Shown here piece by piece: positions 1-8,310 of a stretch of DNA of 64,000 nucleotides. The stretch's first letter is position 1, and each line of letters opens with the position of its first letter. Both the position numbers and the translations under genes were made by a program. The notes beneath the pieces were generated by a model. The model searched no databases and had not been told where the DNA came from. It saw only the letters and a list, made by a program, of their open reading frames with translations. The DNA is from Micromonospora sp. NBC_01699 (GTDB lineage Bacteria > Actinomycetota > Actinomycetes > Mycobacteriales > Micromonosporaceae): the NCBI RefSeq assembly GCF_036250065.1, contig NZ_CP109199.1:5766001-5830000 (forward strand), in the 5' to 3' direction.

Positions 1-150
1 CAGGTAGAGGAAGAGGGCGTCGGTCCGTTCACCGGCCCAGACGTCGCGCAGCGCCGGCCGGGGCCGCAACGGCCGGTACGCCGTCTTGTGCGGGTAGGCG
101 TACAGGTAACCCTGGTACGGCGAGCCGTCCAGCCCGTCCACCCCGTTCAC
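1..150 (-). CDS. STM4012-family radical SAM protein, N-terminal fragment
   Basis: Only the first 50 codons are inside the window; the gene runs off the left edge. It starts with GTG at 150-148, overlapping the TGA of the upstream gene by four bases (GTGA). The visible residues include SPYQGYLYAYPHKTAYRPL, then VWAGE and LFLYL. This is the N-terminal pattern of HemN/HemW-like radical SAM proteins of the STM4012 type, where LFLYLHIPFC leads into the CxxxCxxC cluster site. That site would lie just outside the window, so the radical SAM call rests on the N-terminus and the gene order. It is the fifth gene of the operon that begins at 4078. Confidence 0.72.
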   Translation of the reverse strand, partial: MNGVDGLDGSPYQGYLYAYPHKTAYRPLRPRPALRDVWAGERTDALFLYL

Positions 151-968
151 TCCCAGTCCCCCGGTTTCCCCCACGCGCCCGGCTCCAGCACGAACTGCCC
201 GTACGGCACCGTCCACACCACCTCGTGGCCGAGCCGGTGTCCACTGTGGCCGTCCTCGCCATACGCGGTGCCGTGGTCGGCGCAGAGCACCACCAGGCAG
301 TTGCGGTCGCGGGAGCCGGCCAGGGCGAAGAGCCGGCCGATGTGCCGGTCGACGTACTCCAGGGCGGCGGCGTGACTGTCCCGGCTGTCCCGCTCGGCGC
401 CGGGCAGGTAGTGCCGGTTGGGCTGGTGCATGGCGGCGACGTTGACGAAGAGAAACAGCGGCTGTTCCTCCGGGACGGTCGGTACGACGGTGGCGATCCG
501 GTCGAGCTGCGCCTCGAAGCAGCCCGGTGCGGCCACCCCGAACTCGGGTTCCCAGTGCGCCTCGGCGAACAGCCCCGGCAGCACCGCGCCGAGCGGTGGC
601 TTGCGGTTGAAGAAGCCGACCCCGCCGACGCAGACGGTGTGGTAGCCGGCGGCGGTCAGCCCGGTCACCACGTCCGGGGCGTCGAAGACCCAGGTGTCGT
701 CGCCAGTGCTCTCGCTGCCGGGGAAGGCCGCCGCGAACAGCCGGGGGTGCGGGCCGGGGGTGGTCGGGGTCGGCAGGAAACCGGCGAAGAACGCCTGGTG
801 TGCGGCGTAGGTGAAGCTGGCCGGGCTGTGCCGGCGTTCCCATCCGCCGGGCAGCGCGCGGTGAAGGTTCGGGGTCCGGCCGGTCGCGGCGAGCTCGGTG
901 GCCACGTCGTAGCGCAGCGTGTCCAGGGTGACGAACAGCAGGTCGTGGTTGCCGATCAGGTCCCTCAT
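147..968 (-). CDS. STM4013-family hydrolase, alkaline phosphatase/sulfatase fold
   Basis: 273 aa. The start ATG at 968-966 overlaps the stop of the ATP-grasp gene by four bases. The N-terminus has a metal-site strand (LLFVTLDTLRYDVA, residues 10-23), where an Asp and a Thr sit at the place of the metal ligand and nucleophile of the alkaline phosphatase superfamily. The C-terminal part has a second metal-site pattern (CADHGTAYGEDGHSGHRLGH). There is no C/S-x-P-x-R sulfatase motif, so it is not a formylglycine-dependent sulfatase; a phosphoesterase or phosphotransferase is more likely. No signal peptide is visible, so it should be cytoplasmic. Substrate unknown; gene order places it with the STM4012 radical SAM protein. 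Confidence 0.8.
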   Translation of the reverse strand: MRDLIGNHDLLFVTLDTLRYDVATELAATGRTPNLHRALPGGWERRHSPASFTYAAHQAFFAGFLPTPTTPGPHPRLFAAAFPGSESTGDDTWVFDAPDVVTGLTAAGYHTVCVGGVGFFNRKPPLGAVLPGLFAEAHWEPEFGVAAPGCFEAQLDRIATVVPTVPEEQPLFLFVNVAAMHQPNRHYLPGAERDSRDSHAAALEYVDRHIGRLFALAGSRDRNCLVVLCADHGTAYGEDGHSGHRLGHEVVWTVPYGQFVLEPGAWGKPGDWE

Positions 969-2176
969 CCGACCTGCCCCCTTCCGCCGGTGGCCGACAC
1001 CAGCGGCCGCCGCACCGTCCCGGTCGCCGCCGTCTCTGCCGCCGGGGTGGAACCGATCGGCGTCCGTGGCCGGTCGGTGGACCGTCCGGCCCGCCAGCGG
1101 TCGAAGCGACCACTGGTCAGCGCGTGCAGTTGGGCGGCGTAACTGTCCCGGCCCGCCGGGTCGAGCAGGTTGGGCAGCAGGTCGCCGAACGCGTTCACCT
1201 CGGCCACCATATGCCGCCGCCAGTCGGTGCCGACCATCAGGTCGACCCCGGCGTGCAGGCTGCCGGGAAAGCGGGCGGCCACGCGTACGCAGGTGGAGAG
1301 CACGGCCTCGTACGCCGGTTCTCCCATCGCCGCCCGGACCTCGGCCAGGTCGCCGCGGTCGTTGCCCAGGTGCAGGTTGGTCAGCGGACCGCGACCGGAC
1401 CGGACCACCACGTGCCCCGGCTGCCCGGCCACCACCAGCACCCGCAGGTCGAGGGTCCGCCCGCCCAGCCCGGCCTTGGGAAACCACCGCTCGACCTGGA
1501 GTCCGTCCGGGGCGAGCCGGTCGACGATCGCGGCGACCTCCCGTTCGGTCCGGTAGCGACGCACCCGCAACGAGTTGAACAGCCGACCGTCGGCGGCCAG
1601 CTCGACCGAGGTGGTCGCCTGGACCCGCCCCGGCGCCGTCTCCAGGGCCAGTACGCCGGACGCGGACGACCCGTGCGCCGGCTTCACGAACACCCGCGCC
1701 CAGCCGGCGCCACGCAGCATCGCGCGCAGCTCGCCGTAGTCGCCCGGCGACACCGGCAGGGCCGCCGGCACCGGTACGCCGAACCGGGTCAGCCGGGCGT
1801 GGCAGGCGCGCTTGTCGAACATGACCGCGACATCGGCGGGATCGTTGACCAGGGTCGCGTGCGCGTCCCGTACGGCGGTGGTGAGCCGGTCGAGCGCGGC
1901 CCGCAGGCCGGCGTACCAGGCCGCGGAACCGCCGATCTCGCCGTGCTCGGCCGGGCGGTCGGCGCCGCGCAGCAGCCGGTCGACCTCGGCGTCCTCGCCG
2001 GGTGAGTCGACCCGGACGACCGCGTGGTCGGGCAACCGGACCGGGCCCTCGGCAAGCCGCCGCCAGGGCAGCGTCTCGACCGGGCCGGGCCAGGCGGCTC
2101 CGGCGGCGGCCTGGAACATCCGGACCCGACGGTTGTCCGGGTTGCCGACGACGACCAGCGGCGGCGCGGTGGTCAT
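965..2176 (-). CDS. STM4014-family ATP-grasp protein
   Basis: 403 aa. The N-terminus (APPLVVVGNPDNRRVRMF) looks like a pre-ATP-grasp domain. The central part has ATP-grasp features: a conserved Lys in RVFVKPAHGSSASGV (about residues 160-175), a basic strand LRVLVVAGQPGHVVVRSG, and the acidic metal-binding end HAGVDLMVGTDWRRHMVAEVNAFGD, which resembles the D...E-x-N signature. ATP-grasp enzymes join a carboxylate to an amine or thiol through an acyl phosphate. The substrate is unknown here. It follows the second LRR gene after 31 bases and overlaps the next gene by four. A low-complexity, Arg/Thr-rich tail of about 40 residues follows the fold. Confidence 0.8.
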   Translation of the reverse strand: MTTAPPLVVVGNPDNRRVRMFQAAAGAAWPGPVETLPWRRLAEGPVRLPDHAVVRVDSPGEDAEVDRLLRGADRPAEHGEIGGSAAWYAGLRAALDRLTTAVRDAHATLVNDPADVAVMFDKRACHARLTRFGVPVPAALPVSPGDYGELRAMLRGAGWARVFVKPAHGSSASGVLALETAPGRVQATTSVELAADGRLFNSLRVRRYRTEREVAAIVDRLAPDGLQVERWFPKAGLGGRTLDLRVLVVAGQPGHVVVRSGRGPLTNLHLGNDRGDLAEVRAAMGEPAYEAVLSTCVRVAARFPGSLHAGVDLMVGTDWRRHMVAEVNAFGDLLPNLLDPAGRDSYAAQLHALTSGRFDRWRAGRSTDRPRTPIGSTPAAETAATGTVRRPLVSATGGRGQVG

Positions 2177-2207
2177 CGCTTCCCGGCCCCGGGGTGCGTG
2201 CCGGTGG

Positions 2208-3158
2208 TCATTCGGCCACGGCCACGTAGTACTCGTCCTCGTCGTCGGCGTCGATGCCCTCGGTCAGGTCGACGTCCACACCGGGCAGTTCGGCGACCAG
2301 CCGGGCCGCCAGGTCGTCGGTGACGAAGTGGTGGTTCAGGTCCAGCCGGCGCAGGTGGGTCAGCGGCTGCCCGGCCAGCAGCGCCGCCGCGCCCCGGTCG
2401 CCGAACATGCCCAGCGACAGGTCCAGGGTGTGCAGCCGGGCCACCACCGGCGCCCCGGCCAGCGCCGCCGCCACCTGGTCGGCGATCTCCGCGTCCCGCA
2501 GCCCGAGGTAGGTCAGCGCCGGCAGCCGGGTCCCGGCCAGGATCGGCGCCAAATCCTCCACGGTGGCGTTGCCGCCGTAGTTGTCGGTGCCGAGCCAGAG
2601 CTCCAGGTGGGTCAGGGCGGGCAGGTCGCACTCGCCGACCGCGCGGACCAGCTCGGCGGAGAGCCCACCGGACTCAAACGCCAGCTCCCGCAGCAACCCG
2701 TGGCGGACCGGGCGCAGCCGCACCGGAGCCTTGTGCGGTTCGGAGCCGCGGACCCGGAGCACCTCCAGCGCGGGGTACGCCTCCAGCACCGGGGCCACGT
2801 CCTCCTGCCGGATCCAGGAGATCTCGCACTCCTCGCTCATCATGTCGCCGAGGAAGAGCGCCCGCAGGCCGGTGAGCCGGTCCGCCGCCGCGCAGAGCTG
2901 GGCGTACGGCGGCGTGTTGAACGCGGCGTAGCCCCAGGAACCGAGCACCAGCGCGGTGACCGAGGCCGGGTCGACCGTGTCGAGGAACTGCTCGAACCGC
3001 TGGGCGAAGGCGGGCGAGGGCAGATCCTCGTCCCAGTCTCCGTCGTGCTCGAATGCGATCCGCCAGGCGACCGCCGAGGGGTCGGCCGGTGGCGTCGCTT
3101 CCGGGTCGAACTCGTGCACCGGCAGCCCGGCGAACTCGGTCCGGTGTCGGCCGATCAT
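2208..3158 (-). CDS. STM4015-family leucine-rich-repeat protein, copy B
   Basis: 316 aa. The start ATG at 3158-3156 overlaps the stop of copy A (ATGA). The N-terminal 130 residues have no recognised domain. From about residue 170 the protein is a ribonuclease-inhibitor-like LRR array (ALTHLELWLGTD, ALTYLGLRDAEIAD, RLHTLDLSLGMFGD, HLRRLDLNHHFVTDD) and it ends in an acidic tail (DADDEDEYY). LRR proteins of this type usually bind other proteins, so a scaffold or substrate-recognition role in the operon is plausible but inferred. The LRR half differs from copy A at about 17 of 120 positions, and stretches of over 50 bases are identical including silent sites, so the duplication is recent or kept alike by gene conversion. 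Confidence 0.78.
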   Translation of the reverse strand: MIGRHRTEFAGLPVHEFDPEATPPADPSAVAWRIAFEHDGDWDEDLPSPAFAQRFEQFLDTVDPASVTALVLGSWGYAAFNTPPYAQLCAAADRLTGLRALFLGDMMSEECEISWIRQEDVAPVLEAYPALEVLRVRGSEPHKAPVRLRPVRHGLLRELAFESGGLSAELVRAVGECDLPALTHLELWLGTDNYGGNATVEDLAPILAGTRLPALTYLGLRDAEIADQVAAALAGAPVVARLHTLDLSLGMFGDRGAAALLAGQPLTHLRRLDLNHHFVTDDLAARLVAELPGVDVDLTEGIDADDEDEYYVAVAE

Positions 3159-4078
3159 TCGGCCACGTCCACGTACCGGTCGCCGTCGCGGTCGGCTTCC
3201 TTGGCGTCGGAGAGGTCGATCTCGACCCCGGGCAGCTCCTCGACCAGCCGCGCGGCCAGCTCCGGGCCGACGTAGTGGTGGTGCAGGTCGAGCCGGCGCA
3301 GGTGGGTCAGCGGCTGCCCGGCCAGCAGCGCCGCCGCGCCGACGTCGGACAGGATGCCCAGCGACAGGTCCAGGGTGTGCAGCCGGGCCACCACCGGCGC
3401 CCCGGCCAGCGCCGCCGCCACCGGGTCGGCGATCTCCGCGTCCCGCAGCCCCAGGTAGGTCAGCGCCGGCAACCGGGTCCCGGCCAGGATCGGCGCCAGA
3501 TCGTCCACGGTGGCATCGCCGAGGTATTCGTCGGTGCCGAGCCACAGCTCCAGGTGGGTCAGCGCGGGCAGGTCACACTCGGCGACCGCGCGGACCACCG
3601 TCGCCGGCAGGCCGCCGGACTCGAACGCCAGTTCACGCAGGGCCCGGTGCCGGGTCGGGGTCACCACCAGCCCGTCCGAGCCGCGCACCCGCAGGGTCTC
3701 CAATTCCGGGTACGCGACCAGCAGCGGCGTCACGTCCGTCTGCTTGATCCAGGAGATCTCGGACTCCTCGAAGGTCATCTCGCCGAGGAAGAGCTCCCGC
3801 AGCCCGGTCAACCGCCCGGCCAGTCCCACCAGCAGCTCGACCGGCGCCTCCTCCTCGTACGCGGAGCCCCACTGGCCGATGATCAGGGTCCGGACCGAGG
3901 CCGGTTCGACCTTGGCCAGGAACTGCTCGACCAGGGCGGCGAAGTCCCCGGTGGACGAGTCGTAGTCGGCGGTCAGTCGCCAGGCCACCGTGCTCGGATC
4001 GGCCGGCAGCTCCGCCGCCGGATCGAAGACGATCACCGGCCGGCCGGCGAATTCGGTGAGGTGGGTGTTGATGGTCAT
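3155..4078 (-). CDS. STM4015-family leucine-rich-repeat protein, copy A
   Basis: 307 aa, first gene of the five-gene minus-strand operon. The start was set at ATG 4078-4076 because GGGAG lies about nine bases upstream and residues from MTINTHLTEFAGRPV align with the N-terminus of copy B; an upstream in-frame ATG exists but lacks support. Same layout as copy B: a variable N-terminal half (FDPAAELPADPSTVAWR versus FDPEATPPADPSAVAWR) and a ribonuclease-inhibitor-like LRR half. The tail is again acidic (KEADRDGDRYVDVAE). The variable part is where the two copies could differ in partner. No membrane segment or signal peptide is visible. Confidence 0.78.
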   Translation of the reverse strand: MTINTHLTEFAGRPVIVFDPAAELPADPSTVAWRLTADYDSSTGDFAALVEQFLAKVEPASVRTLIIGQWGSAYEEEAPVELLVGLAGRLTGLRELFLGEMTFEESEISWIKQTDVTPLLVAYPELETLRVRGSDGLVVTPTRHRALRELAFESGGLPATVVRAVAECDLPALTHLELWLGTDEYLGDATVDDLAPILAGTRLPALTYLGLRDAEIADPVAAALAGAPVVARLHTLDLSLGILSDVGAAALLAGQPLTHLRRLDLHHHYVGPELAARLVEELPGVEIDLSDAKEADRDGDRYVDVAE

Positions 4079-4159
4079 GGACACGGTCTCCCGGGCGCTG
4101 GGGGTGCGGGCGGGCGACACCATAGCAAGCCGGAACGACATCGCCGCCCATCCACACGG

Positions 4160-5053
4160 CTACCCGGCCGGTTCGAACCGGGCCCGCCGGCCCAGGTCGG
4201 TGAAGCCGAGACGCCGGTACAGGTGGACCGCCGGGTTGTCCACGTTGACGTCGAGCAGCGCCTCGGCCGAGCCATCGGCCCGCATCCGGCGCAGCGCCTC
4301 GACCACCAGCGCGGCACCGAGCCGCCGACCCCGCGCCGGTGGGCGTACGCCGACCTGCACGATCCAGCCCTGCCCGGCGGTGACGAACCCGAGGTCGGCA
4401 CCGGCCGGATCGGTGGCCAGCAGGCTCCAGTCCGGGCGAAAGTCCTCGTCGTCGGTGGTCCACTCCACCCACTGCCCGACCGACCAGCCGGGAAAGCCGG
4501 GCCGTTGCGCGAACGCGTCGTGGTAGACGGCGAAGAACCGCTCGACCAGCTCCGGCGACCACGACCGTACGGTCAGCCCGGCCGGCAGGTCGATCCGGGG
4601 CGGTTCGGCACCGGCCAGGTCGAACCGGAGCACGTCCTCGGCGAACGTCTGGCGCAGGCCACGGGCGGTGAACAGGTCCCGGGCCGGGTCGGTCAGCGCC
4701 TCGGTCTCCAGGGTCACCCGGTCGGCGCCGACCAGGGCCGGGTCGAGCAGCCAGTCGAGCAGGGCTGTGCCCAATCCCCGCCCCCGGTGAGCCGGGTCGA
4801 CCAGGCCGGTGGCGACGGCTCGGCGTACCCCGTTGGTTTTCTGTGGTCGGACCGCGCCGGCGGCGACAAGCGTGCCCGCCGGGTCGACCGCGACCCGGCC
4901 CAGCCCACCGTCGGCGGCGAACCGGCGGGCCAGGAACGACGGGTCGGCGGCCAGCGGCATTCCGCCGTCGGCGGCCAGGCAGCGCCGGGCCAGGGCGGCG
5001 ACCGCCGGCAGGTCGTCGGCGGTCAGCGCCCGCCAGCCGGATTCAATTTCCAC
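4160..5053 (-). CDS. Tandem GNAT-family N-acetyltransferase
   Basis: 297 aa from a GTG at 5053-5051; the next codons (EIESGWRALTADDLPAV) match a GNAT N-terminus and longer forms read antisense into the neighbour. Two acetyltransferase domains are seen. The first, about residues 1-145, has the acetyl-CoA loop RGRGLGTALL. The second, about 150-297, has RGRRLGAALV followed by NPAVHLYRRLGF. The two-domain layout resembles mycothiol synthase MshD, but the specific residues of MshD could not be confirmed, so I do not name a substrate. It lies just upstream of the LRR operon on the same strand, 81 bases away, and diverges from the metallo-hydrolase gene at 5195. Confidence 0.85.
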   Translation of the reverse strand: MEIESGWRALTADDLPAVAALARRCLAADGGMPLAADPSFLARRFAADGGLGRVAVDPAGTLVAAGAVRPQKTNGVRRAVATGLVDPAHRGRGLGTALLDWLLDPALVGADRVTLETEALTDPARDLFTARGLRQTFAEDVLRFDLAGAEPPRIDLPAGLTVRSWSPELVERFFAVYHDAFAQRPGFPGWSVGQWVEWTTDDEDFRPDWSLLATDPAGADLGFVTAGQGWIVQVGVRPPARGRRLGAALVVEALRRMRADGSAEALLDVNVDNPAVHLYRRLGFTDLGRRARFEPAG

Positions 5054-5194
5054 GACCGGGCAGCCTAGGCCGGCGCGGCCACGATGCCCACCGATTTCCG
5101 CCGCCGCCGCACGCCCCCTCGGTACGGTGTCCACAGGATCGAGCCAACGCCGGGTGCGGGACGCCGCGGCGGACCAGGTCGGCGGAGGAGAACG

Positions 5195-5833
5195 ATGCGA
5201 CTGACCAAGAAGGGTCACGCCTGCGTCCGGTTGGAGCAGGACGGGACCACGCTGGTGTTCGATCCGGGCGCCTACAGCGATCCCGACGCGCTGGCCGGCG
5301 CGGACGCCGTGCTGATCACCCACGAGCACCAGGACCACTTCGTCGAGGACCGGATCCGGGCCGCGGTGGAGAGTCAGCCGCGCCTGCGGGTCTTCGCCAA
5401 CCGGGCGGTGGCCGCGAAGCTGGACGGGCTCGGCGAGCGGCTCCGGATAGTCGGCGAGGGCGACACCTTCTCGGTCAACGGGATCGACATCGCCGTGTAC
5501 GGCGAACTGCACGCGGTGATCCACCCGGACATCCCCCGGATCACCAACGTGGGTTACCTCGTCAACGGCGAGCTCTTCCACCCCGGTGACGCGCTGACCG
5601 TGCCCGACCGGCCGATCGCCACCCTGCTGCTGCCGGCCCACGCCCCCTGGTCGAAGACCGCCGAACTGATCGAGTACGTCCGCGAGGTGAGCCCGCAGCA
5701 GGCCATCCCGGTGCACGACGCCGGGTTGAGCGACACCGGCCGGAGCACTGTGCAGATGCTGATGGGCGGGGGCGGGCCGACGACCGGGGTGACCTACCGG
5801 CCGGTGGCCGACGGGGAGACCGCCGAGGTCTGA
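5195..5833 (+). CDS. Metallo-beta-lactamase-fold metal-dependent hydrolase
   Basis: 212 aa. The ATG at 5195 follows a strong ribosome site (GGAGGAG, about four bases before). UlaG/YtkL-like proteins of this size share its layout: THEHQDHF (residues 46-53) is the HxHxDH metal motif, ELHAVIHP and LFHPGDAL supply further His/Asp ligands, and LLLPAHAPWSK and AIPVHDA follow near the C-terminus. This is a cytoplasmic enzyme fold that usually hydrolyses a phosphoester, lactone or amide; the substrate is unknown. It converges with uvrB, leaving only 21 bases between stop codons. Confidence 0.85.
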   Translation: MRLTKKGHACVRLEQDGTTLVFDPGAYSDPDALAGADAVLITHEHQDHFVEDRIRAAVESQPRLRVFANRAVAAKLDGLGERLRIVGEGDTFSVNGIDIAVYGELHAVIHPDIPRITNVGYLVNGELFHPGDALTVPDRPIATLLLPAHAPWSKTAELIEYVREVSPQQAIPVHDAGLSDTGRSTVQMLMGGGGPTTGVTYRPVADGETAEV

Positions 5834-5854
5834 GCCGATCCCCCCGCCCGTGCC

Positions 5855-7963
5855 CTACTGCACCCCGGTGGCGTCCATCCCGCGCAGTTCCTTCTTCATC
5901 TCCTGCACCTCGTCCCGGATCCGGGCGGCCAGCTCGAACTGCAACTCCCGGGCGGCGGCCAGCATCTGGTCGTTGAGCTCCTGGATGAGCTGGGCCATCT
6001 CGGCGCGGGCCATCCCGGCGCGGACCGGACCGGCGGCCTTGCCACCGCTCTTGCTGCGGGTCTCCGGCACCGGCGCCTTGCCCCGGGAGAGCTGCCGCAC
6101 CGCACCGCCGACCCGGGTGCTCTCGGTGTCCTCGGCCTCGCGGTAGATGTCGTCCAGGATGTCGTGGATCTTCTTCCGGAGCGGTTCGGGGGTGATCCCG
6201 TTGGCCTCGTTGTGCGCCACCTGCTTGGCCCGCCGCCGGTTGGTCTCGTCGATCGCGCTGGCCATCGACGGGGTCATCTTGTCGGCGTACATGTGCACCT
6301 GGCCGGAGACGTTCCGGGCGGCCCGGCCGATGGTCTGGATGAGCGACCGGCCGCTGCGCAGGAAGCCCTCCTTGTCCGCGTCCAGGATCGCGACCAGGGA
6401 CACCTCGGGCAGGTCCAGCCCCTCGCGGAGCAGGTTGATGCCGACCAGTACGTCGTAGTCACCCTTGCGCAGCTCGCGCAGCAGCTCGACCCGGCGCAGC
6501 GTGTCGACCTCGGAGTGCAGGTAGCGGACCCGGATGCCGTGCTCCAGTAGATAGTCGGAGAGGTCCTCGGCCATCTTCTTGGTCAGCGTGGTGACCAGCA
6601 CCCGCTCGTCCCGGTCGGTACGCAGCTTGATCTCGTGCATCAGGTCGTCGATCTGCCCCTTGGTGGGCTTCACGATCACCTCGGGGTCGACCAGCCCGGT
6701 CGGGCGGATGACCTGCTCGACGAACTCGCCCTGGGCCTGCTCCATCTCCCAGTTGCCGGGGGTGGCGGAGAGGAAGACCATCTGGCCGACCCGTTCGAGG
6801 AACTCGTCGAACCGCAGCGGGCGGTTGTCGGCGGCGCTGGGCAGCCGGAACCCGTGGTCGATCAGCATCCGCTTGCGGGACGCGTCGCCCTCGAACATGC
6901 CGCCGATCTGCGGGATGGTCACGTGCGACTCGTCGACCACGGTGAGGAAGTCGTCCGGGAAGTAGTCGAGCAGGCAGTGCGGTGGGCTGCCCGGCTCCCG
7001 GCCGTCGATGTGCATGGAGTAGTTCTCGATGCCCGAGCAGAAGCCGACCTGGCGCATCATCTCGATGTCGTAGCTGGTCCGCATCCGCAGCCGCTGTGCC
7101 TCCAGCAGCTTGCCCTGCCGTTCGAGGTCGGCCAACCGCTCGGTCAGCTCCGCCTCGATGCCGCCGATCGCCCGCTCCATCCGCTCCGGGCCGGCCGCGT
7201 AGTGCGTGGCGGGGAAGATCAGCAGGTGGTCTACCTCGCGGACCACCTCACCGGTGAGCGGGTGCAGGTAGTAGAGCTTCTCCACCTCGTCGCCGAAGAA
7301 CTCGACCCGCAGGGCCAGTTCCTCGTACGCCGGGATGATCTCCAGGGTGTCGCCCCGGACCCGGAAGGTGCCCCGGTTGAAGGCCATGTCGTTGCGGCTG
7401 TACTGGATGTCGACCAGCCGGCGGAGCAGCTTGTCCCGCTCGAACTCCTGCCCGACCTTGATCCGTACGGCCCGGTCGAGGTATTCGTCCGGGGTGCCCA
7501 GCCCGTAGATCGCCGACACCGTCGCCACCACGATCACGTCACGGCGGGTGAGCAGGGACATGGTCGCCGAGTGCCGCAGCCGCTCCACCTCCTCGTTGAT
7601 CGAGGAGTCCTTCTCGATGTAGGTGTCGGTCTGCGGGATGTACGCCTCGGGCTGGTAGTAGTCGTAGTACGAGACGAAGTATTCGACCGCGATGTTCGGC
7701 ATCAGCTCGCTGAACTCCTTGGCGAGCTGCGCGCAGAGCGTCTTGTTCGGCGCGATCACCAGGGTGGGCCGCTGCAACCGCTCGACCAGCCAGGCGGTGG
7801 TCGCGCTCTTGCCGGTGCCGGTGGCGCCGAGCAGCACCGAATGACGATCGCCCCGGCGGACCCGTTGCTCAAGATCGTTGATCGCCGCCGGCTGGTCGCC
7901 GGAGGGTCGGAATTCGCTGATGACCTCAAACCGGCCGTCGAGTCGTGGGATGTCGAGCGCCAT
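5855..7963 (-). CDS. uvrB: Excinuclease ABC subunit B
   Basis: 702 aa, full length. UvrB receives damaged DNA from UvrA, opens the strands and holds the pre-incision complex for UvrC. Walker A (GATGTGKS) is at residues 46-53. The beta-hairpin region [12 protein letters not shown], the helicase motifs ([20 protein letters not shown]) and the C-terminal UVR coiled-coil motif ([25 protein letters not shown]) are all present. The start is ATG 7963, giving the conserved [14 protein letters not shown]. The actinobacterial neighbours coaE, rpsA and polA follow in the usual order. No LexA-type box was recognised upstream. Confidence 0.98.
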   Translation of the reverse strand: MALDIPRLDGRFEVISEFRPSGDQPAAINDLEQRVRRGDRHSVLLGATGTGKSATTAWLVERLQRPTLVIAPNKTLCAQLAKEFSELMPNIAVEYFVSYYDYYQPEAYIPQTDTYIEKDSSINEEVERLRHSATMSLLTRRDVIVVATVSAIYGLGTPDEYLDRAVRIKVGQEFERDKLLRRLVDIQYSRNDMAFNRGTFRVRGDTLEIIPAYEELALRVEFFGDEVEKLYYLHPLTGEVVREVDHLLIFPATHYAAGPERMERAIGGIEAELTERLADLERQGKLLEAQRLRMRTSYDIEMMRQVGFCSGIENYSMHIDGREPGSPPHCLLDYFPDDFLTVVDESHVTIPQIGGMFEGDASRKRMLIDHGFRLPSAADNRPLRFDEFLERVGQMVFLSATPGNWEMEQAQGEFVEQVIRPTGLVDPEVIVKPTKGQIDDLMHEIKLRTDRDERVLVTTLTKKMAEDLSDYLLEHGIRVRYLHSEVDTLRRVELLRELRKGDYDVLVGINLLREGLDLPEVSLVAILDADKEGFLRSGRSLIQTIGRAARNVSGQVHMYADKMTPSMASAIDETNRRRAKQVAHNEANGITPEPLRKKIHDILDDIYREAEDTESTRVGGAVRQLSRGKAPVPETRSKSGGKAAGPVRAGMARAEMAQLIQELNDQMLAAARELQFELAARIRDEVQEMKKELRGMDATGVQ

Positions 7964-8310
7964 GCCGACAACCGTACGCCGCAGGTATGACAGCCCTGGT
8001 GGACACGGGTACGACAGCCCCGGCGGGCAACCGTCGGTACACGATCGGCTTCGATATACGCATTGTGTGGTCGAGATCACCGCGATACCGTTCTGGAGTA
8101 GGCCGCTCGCGGCGGCCGACCGGGTTCGCGACCGGGCCTCCACAACGGCCGATCGCACCCGGCGCAGTGGTTGCAGCCCCGGCCCTCGTCGGCGTGCGCA
8201 CCCGACGCGGTCGCGCCAACGCGCAGACCGGCCGCCGCGAGCGCCCCTCGCGTCCCGACACGCCCGACGGCCGCACGTCACTTTGCCCCGGATTCGCCGT
8301 TCAACCACGC
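7964..8310. other. Intergenic region between divergent uvrB and lipoprotein gene
   Basis: This stretch of 347 bases should hold the uvrB promoter on the minus strand and the promoter of the gene at 8311. Reading frames cross it but none has a credible start, ribosome site or family resemblance. I saw no convincing paired -35/-10 element and no actinobacterial SOS box of the GAAC-N4-GTTC type. Confidence 0.6.

Noticed and set aside
147-968. STM4013-like protein as a classical sulfatase
   Set aside because: The C/S-x-P-x-R motif needed for formylglycine is missing, although the fold is shared.
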